Source: Legionella taurinensis (GTDB lineage Bacteria; Pseudomonadota; Gammaproteobacteria; Legionellales; Legionellaceae). From it: 64,000 nt of DNA. The stretch is taken from assembly GCF_900452865.1 (NCBI RefSeq), contig NZ_UGOZ01000001.1, forward strand, positions 434,001 through 498,000, given 5' to 3'. Within the stretch, counting starts at the first letter, position 1. Every line of letters starts with the position of its first letter. A model generated the notes under the pieces. It saw nothing but the letters and a program-made list of their open reading frames with translations. It was not told the origin of the DNA and searched no databases. Below, one piece after another: positions 60,920 to 64,000 of this stretch. Both the position numbers and the translations under genes were made by a program.

Positions 60920-61927
60920 TTAATCCTTCGCATTACATGCGGCTATAAATTCTTTCAATGGATTACTGGGCTTTGCATGTCTTTGAAATGATGATGTAAA
61001 TTTTGCTTTATCACATGCGCTCATCAATCGATTACTGCTCAATGCTCCATAAATAAAAAATAATATGCCAGCCGTTGAAAAAGCATCTAACAAGTGCTTT
61101 TTAGATTCAAAATGCAAATAATTTTTAAGACAACAATCCTTGAGCCTCAGATAGGTATCATCTTTGTCTGTTAGTGCATGATGTTTTTTAATTTGTAGTA
61201 AACAGTTTAACAGTGAAAAAAATGGATGCGAAATCACTGTTTCACCCAAATCAATGATGGTGATATCTTGCGATATATGGTCTATGAGCGTGTTATTGTC
61301 ATTAAAATCAGGTTGAACAATGGTTTGTTTGATAGAATAGTCAGATAATTTTTTACATAAATGTGAAACTTTTGGAAGCAGCGCCTCCAACTGACTAATT
61401 TCTATTTCTGATAGTCCATCTGCGATCAATAAATCTTTTTGTGAAATCAGTTCGTTGTATAAATCAGGAAATATATCTAATCGCCAATCTGGAACTCCAA
61501 TATCAAGAAAAACATCTACGCGATCTGCAACTGATATTTGAAGTGATGTAAATTGGTCAATAGCTTTGCAAAGCAATGCTTCATCGAATTTCTGTTTTAG
61601 CATTCCTCTTAGTGATTTGCCCGCATCTTTCATTAAAAAGCAGTTTAATTCAGTATTGTGCGCGATAACTTTTGGAACAGAAGCATGGAATTGATCATGC
61701 AAAGTTTGGATAATGGTCGCCTCCAATGCAAGGAGCTCTGGAGTATGTTTCAAATAAATGTACCCATCAGATGTTGCAAAACGGACCACGTAAGACCAAG
61801 GTGTTTCTTGCACACGTTCTGGCAGGTTACTTTTTAGCGTATACCCATGAGAGGAAAGATATTTACAACCCCATTGGATGATTTCTTTATTCACATTGTC
61901 ATTTCCTGGCACAGGTTCAGTAGCCAT
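60920..61927 (-). CDS. APH-fold phosphotransferase with an altered catalytic loop
   Basis: A 335-residue kinase-like protein. The lysine strand is GYIYLKHTPELLALE (K60, E69) and the lid region is NCFLMKDAGKSLRGML. The catalytic loop reads VQPDFNDNNTLID (205-217) where HxDxxxxN is normal: the histidine is replaced by glutamine, while D207 and N212 are kept. The metal site IIDLGE (224-229) is present. Glutamine here may still allow activity, as the aspartate is the base. The gene lies between the GrpB fusion and the second tandem GNAT gene. Confidence 0.75.
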   Translation of the reverse strand: MATEPVPGNDNVNKEIIQWGCKYLSSHGYTLKSNLPERVQETPWSYVVRFATSDGYIYLKHTPELLALEATIIQTLHDQFHASVPKVIAHNTELNCFLMKDAGKSLRGMLKQKFDEALLCKAIDQFTSLQISVADRVDVFLDIGVPDWRLDIFPDLYNELISQKDLLIADGLSEIEISQLEALLPKVSHLCKKLSDYSIKQTIVQPDFNDNNTLIDHISQDITIIDLGETVISHPFFSLLNCLLQIKKHHALTDKDDTYLRLKDCCLKNYLHFESKKHLLDAFSTAGILFFIYGALSSNRLMSACDKAKFTSSFQRHAKPSNPLKEFIAACNAKD

Positions 61928-61942
61928 AATTCACTTTTAGTT

Positions 61943-62935
61943 TCACAAAAATTCCTTAGTAAACCAAAGTACTAAATCGTCATCAAGGCAAACATTGGCA
62001 CCGGGGGTAACATGATTATAATTGTAAGTAACACCCAACCCATCGGGTATATAACCTCTTTTAATATACAATCTCTGCGCACTGCCATAGCCATCATAAA
62101 GTCCAACTCCAATACCTACTTTATTTTGTTTTTTAACTGCCTCAAGCTCTGCTATATCAAGTAACGATGAAGCAATCCCGTGGTTTCGATAAGGGGGTAG
62201 GACGTTTAGATCCATAATTTCAGGGATGCCTTGATTTTTAAATGATTGATATAAAGAATTCCATTTCAATGTGATGTAGCCAGCAAATTCATTTTTATAA
62301 AAAGCGATCCAGACGATACGTTCATTAAGCTTTTGTTCATGAAGGTAGGCTTCAAAAGTAGATGGCGGTTTGGGCCAGTGGTGTTTGGCGAAATTACTTA
62401 CGATAAGGGGAATATCCTCAGCAACAAATGCTCTTATAGAGATGGTTTCATTATTTGGTCGGCTTTTGAATTGATTTAGATTCAAAGCCATATAAACCAT
62501 ATTCCATTCATAATCTGCGGGTTTTAAATTCAGTAAGGGATTAAAACCTATATGTTTATAAAAGTTATAGGTTTTTAGATAATTTTCATCAGATTCTGCT
62601 GGAGCCAAAGTTTCAACGGTCATGGTAGAGCCACTTTGTTGTCGTGCATATTGTACAGCTTCCTGGATTAATAGGTATCCTATTCCTTGGCTATGAAATG
62701 CTCGTAAAACTCCCATCCAATAGATATTGCTGTTTGCAGGGTATGGAAAATCAAGGCTTAATAGCCCCACATAAGCCTCATTTGATTTGGCCGCAAAATT
62801 AATGCGTGATCGAACCCCTAACGCATAATGTTCATTACACTCTGGCAATCCAAAATATTCAGGTAAGTCTGTTGTAATCTGACGACACAACAGCTCAGCT
62901 TCATCAGCTGAAATGTGTTCAATTTTGTAATTCAT
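61943..62935 (-). CDS. Second tandem GNAT protein
   Basis: About 330 residues with two GNAT domains. The first (about 1-150) has SNIYWMGVLRAFHSQGIGYL and TYNFYKHIGFNPLL. The second (about 170-325) has IMDLNVLPPYRNHGIASSLL and GSAQRLYIKRGYIPDGLG. The frame opens at 62956, but the ATG at 62935 starts the family-like MNYKIEHISADEA. It has the same two-domain plan as the protein at 57976, but the sequences differ, so it is probably not a recent duplicate. It is one gene of the long minus-strand run. Confidence 0.87.
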   Translation of the reverse strand: MNYKIEHISADEAELLCRQITTDLPEYFGLPECNEHYALGVRSRINFAAKSNEAYVGLLSLDFPYPANSNIYWMGVLRAFHSQGIGYLLIQEAVQYARQQSGSTMTVETLAPAESDENYLKTYNFYKHIGFNPLLNLKPADYEWNMVYMALNLNQFKSRPNNETISIRAFVAEDIPLIVSNFAKHHWPKPPSTFEAYLHEQKLNERIVWIAFYKNEFAGYITLKWNSLYQSFKNQGIPEIMDLNVLPPYRNHGIASSLLDIAELEAVKKQNKVGIGVGLYDGYGSAQRLYIKRGYIPDGLGVTYNYNHVTPGANVCLDDDLVLWFTKEFL

Positions 62936-63025
62936 TAGTATTCTCGGTTTTACCATAATATGAAATGATTGGGCATTGTTCAGAGTGTTATTGTTCCAAA
63001 TAATTTAACCAAAAAAAGAGGTAAG

Positions 63026-63607
63026 TTATGGCGACAACAACGTTTTAATCCAGCTATTATCGACAAAGCGATATTCAAGCACATCTGATAATTCATCAGT
63101 CCGATAAGCATAAAATACCATACGTACAGGTTTTATTCTAAATCCACAATAAAATTCGCTCATTGGTAGCGGTTTGTCCTGATAATTAACGTCAATGTCC
63201 TTCTTTTTCTTTTCGAGTTGATGCTTGTTTAAAATGGGTTGGGATGAAGTAGCTGCATAGCTATAAAATCTAATCTGCGCCTCGCGGGGATATGTTTGCC
63301 AATATAGTTCATTTTCCTCAGGCAATAAGGACTCAACTACGCCATCAATAATTACTTCACGCTGTAACAACTCGAACCAAAAAGTGAGCGAGGCAATCGG
63401 ATTAGTGGTTAACTCGGCCACCTTTCGGGTGCCTTTTTGAGTGAAAAACAATAAGCTTTGTTCACTAATCTCACGAATAGCGACCACCCGTGCATGGGGA
63501 ATGGACTTTTTTGTTGCAGTAGACAGGACTGCTTGTTGAGGATTGGGCGCACCTTTATGGCGCTCCTCATCTATCCATATATTGAGTTGTTTTATGGGGT
63601 CAATCAT
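63026..63607 (-). CDS. Pyridoxamine 5'-phosphate oxidase-family protein (PdxH-like)
   Basis: A 193-residue FMN-binding split-barrel protein. It follows PdxH in outline: ARVVAIREISEQSLLFFTQK, then KVAELTTNPIASLTFWFELLQREV (shown in part), the RFYSYAATSSQP stretch and the C-terminal region EFYCGFRIKPVRMVFY. PdxH makes pyridoxal phosphate. It is a little shorter than E. coli PdxH (218 residues) and lacks its final HRL..R segment, so a related flavin oxidase role is possible. It sits among resistance-like genes. Confidence 0.78.
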   Translation of the reverse strand: MIDPIKQLNIWIDEERHKGAPNPQQAVLSTATKKSIPHARVVAIREISEQSLLFFTQKGTRKVAELTTNPIASLTFWFELLQREVIIDGVVESLLPEENELYWQTYPREAQIRFYSYAATSSQPILNKHQLEKKKKDIDVNYQDKPLPMSEFYCGFRIKPVRMVFYAYRTDELSDVLEYRFVDNSWIKTLLSP

Positions 63608-63637
63608 ATTATTAAGCCATTAGTCTCATATCTATGC

Positions 63638-64000
63638 TTAGTATAAATGATGATTTATTCCAGTTGAAATTTCCCCATCTTGGTGCAATTCCAAGTGAGA
63701 GATTTGTCCTTGTTTATTTTTGAAAAAATTAATTTGGATATCTGGTATTTTCCCAAAAAATTGAGTTTCTGATTCGGGAAAAAGTTGTGTTTTTGGTTGA
63801 TTTGTTTCTTGTGTGACTAAGAAACCATTTTCTAGAGAAATAACGAGTTGCTTTAAGGGTGTTAAGCCGTATGGACCAACATAGGGAGCAACGTTGTAAG
63901 TACCAACATAGTTAGCAAGTGTTTCAGATGATACGTTTATTTCTTTTCTTTCTGAGGGTAATGTAACTGTCTTGCCATGAGCTAGGGTCACCATTTTCAA
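63638..64000 (-). CDS. C-terminal domain of a beta-lactamase-family protein (DUF3471), cut by the window edge
   Basis: The visible 120 residues are the 3' end of a gene that continues beyond base 64000. SSETLANYVGTYNVAP, then LKQLVISLENGFLVTQE and QLFPESETQFFG, are typical of the DUF3471 domain that follows the catalytic part in S12 serine hydrolases. The frame is open to the edge, so the ATG near 63994 is probably internal. It adds a third serine hydrolase to the island. Confidence 0.72.
   Translation of the reverse strand: MKMVTLAHGKTVTLPSERKEINVSSETLANYVGTYNVAPYVGPYGLTPLKQLVISLENGFLVTQETNQPKTQLFPESETQFFGKIPDIQINFFKNKQGQISHLELHQDGEISTGINHHLY

Noticed and set aside
43454-64000. Integrase gene or CRISPR array in the island
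   Set aside because: Looked for both; no tyrosine or serine recombinase pattern other than the ISL3 transposase, and no regular spaced repeats were seen.

Overview
The window reads as a chromosomal segment of a gammaproteobacterium of the family Legionellaceae, most likely a Legionella species with a fairly GC-rich core. The evidence is the murC-murB-ddl-ftsQ-ftsA-ftsZ-lpxC block, a mevalonate kinase beside a type 1 IPP isomerase, and several large ankyrin, coiled-coil or orphan proteins of the kind Legionella sends through its Dot/Icm system. The species cannot be fixed from this sequence alone.

Region 1 (1-6606) is the 3' half of the division and cell-wall cluster, ending in lpxC. Region 2 (6650-25243) holds housekeeping genes: dciA, an L-threonine aldolase, topA-smg-dprA-LysM on the minus strand, def-fmt-rsmB on the plus strand, a ParB-like protein and a PBP4-type carboxypeptidase. 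It also holds a 1038-residue ankyrin protein with a candidate cysteine-protease core. Region 3 (25250-43320) mixes secreted hydrolases (metallophosphoesterase, 2H phosphoesterase, VanX-like dipeptidase), effector-like orphans, idi/mevalonate kinase, a frameshifted fliK-like gene, a fused 2-oxoacid dehydrogenase E1 coupled to glutaryl-CoA dehydrogenase, a receiver-GGDEF-EAL protein and Hsp20.

Region 4 starts at a tRNA-Pro(GGG) at 43377-43453. Everything after it is visibly more AT-rich and looks like a genomic island that runs off the window. It begins with an ISL3-type element, with 8-bp target duplications, that splits a gene after its eighth codon. A short peptide gene and a borosin-type (OphMA-like) alpha-N-methyltransferase follow, with an unknown 433-residue protein and a POT-type peptide transporter next to them. 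This is a candidate split-borosin peptide pathway.

Further on are two signal-less beta-lactamase-fold serine hydrolases and a BlaI-type repressor. The repressor is adjacent to a BlaR1-like M56 membrane protease whose sensor has been replaced by a class B PBP transpeptidase domain, with palindromic operators upstream. The window ends in a long minus-strand run of acetyltransferases (two with tandem domains, one fused to GrpB), two aminoglycoside-phosphotransferase-like kinases, a PdxH-like oxidase and the tail of another serine hydrolase. Together these look like a drug or cell-wall stress resistance island.
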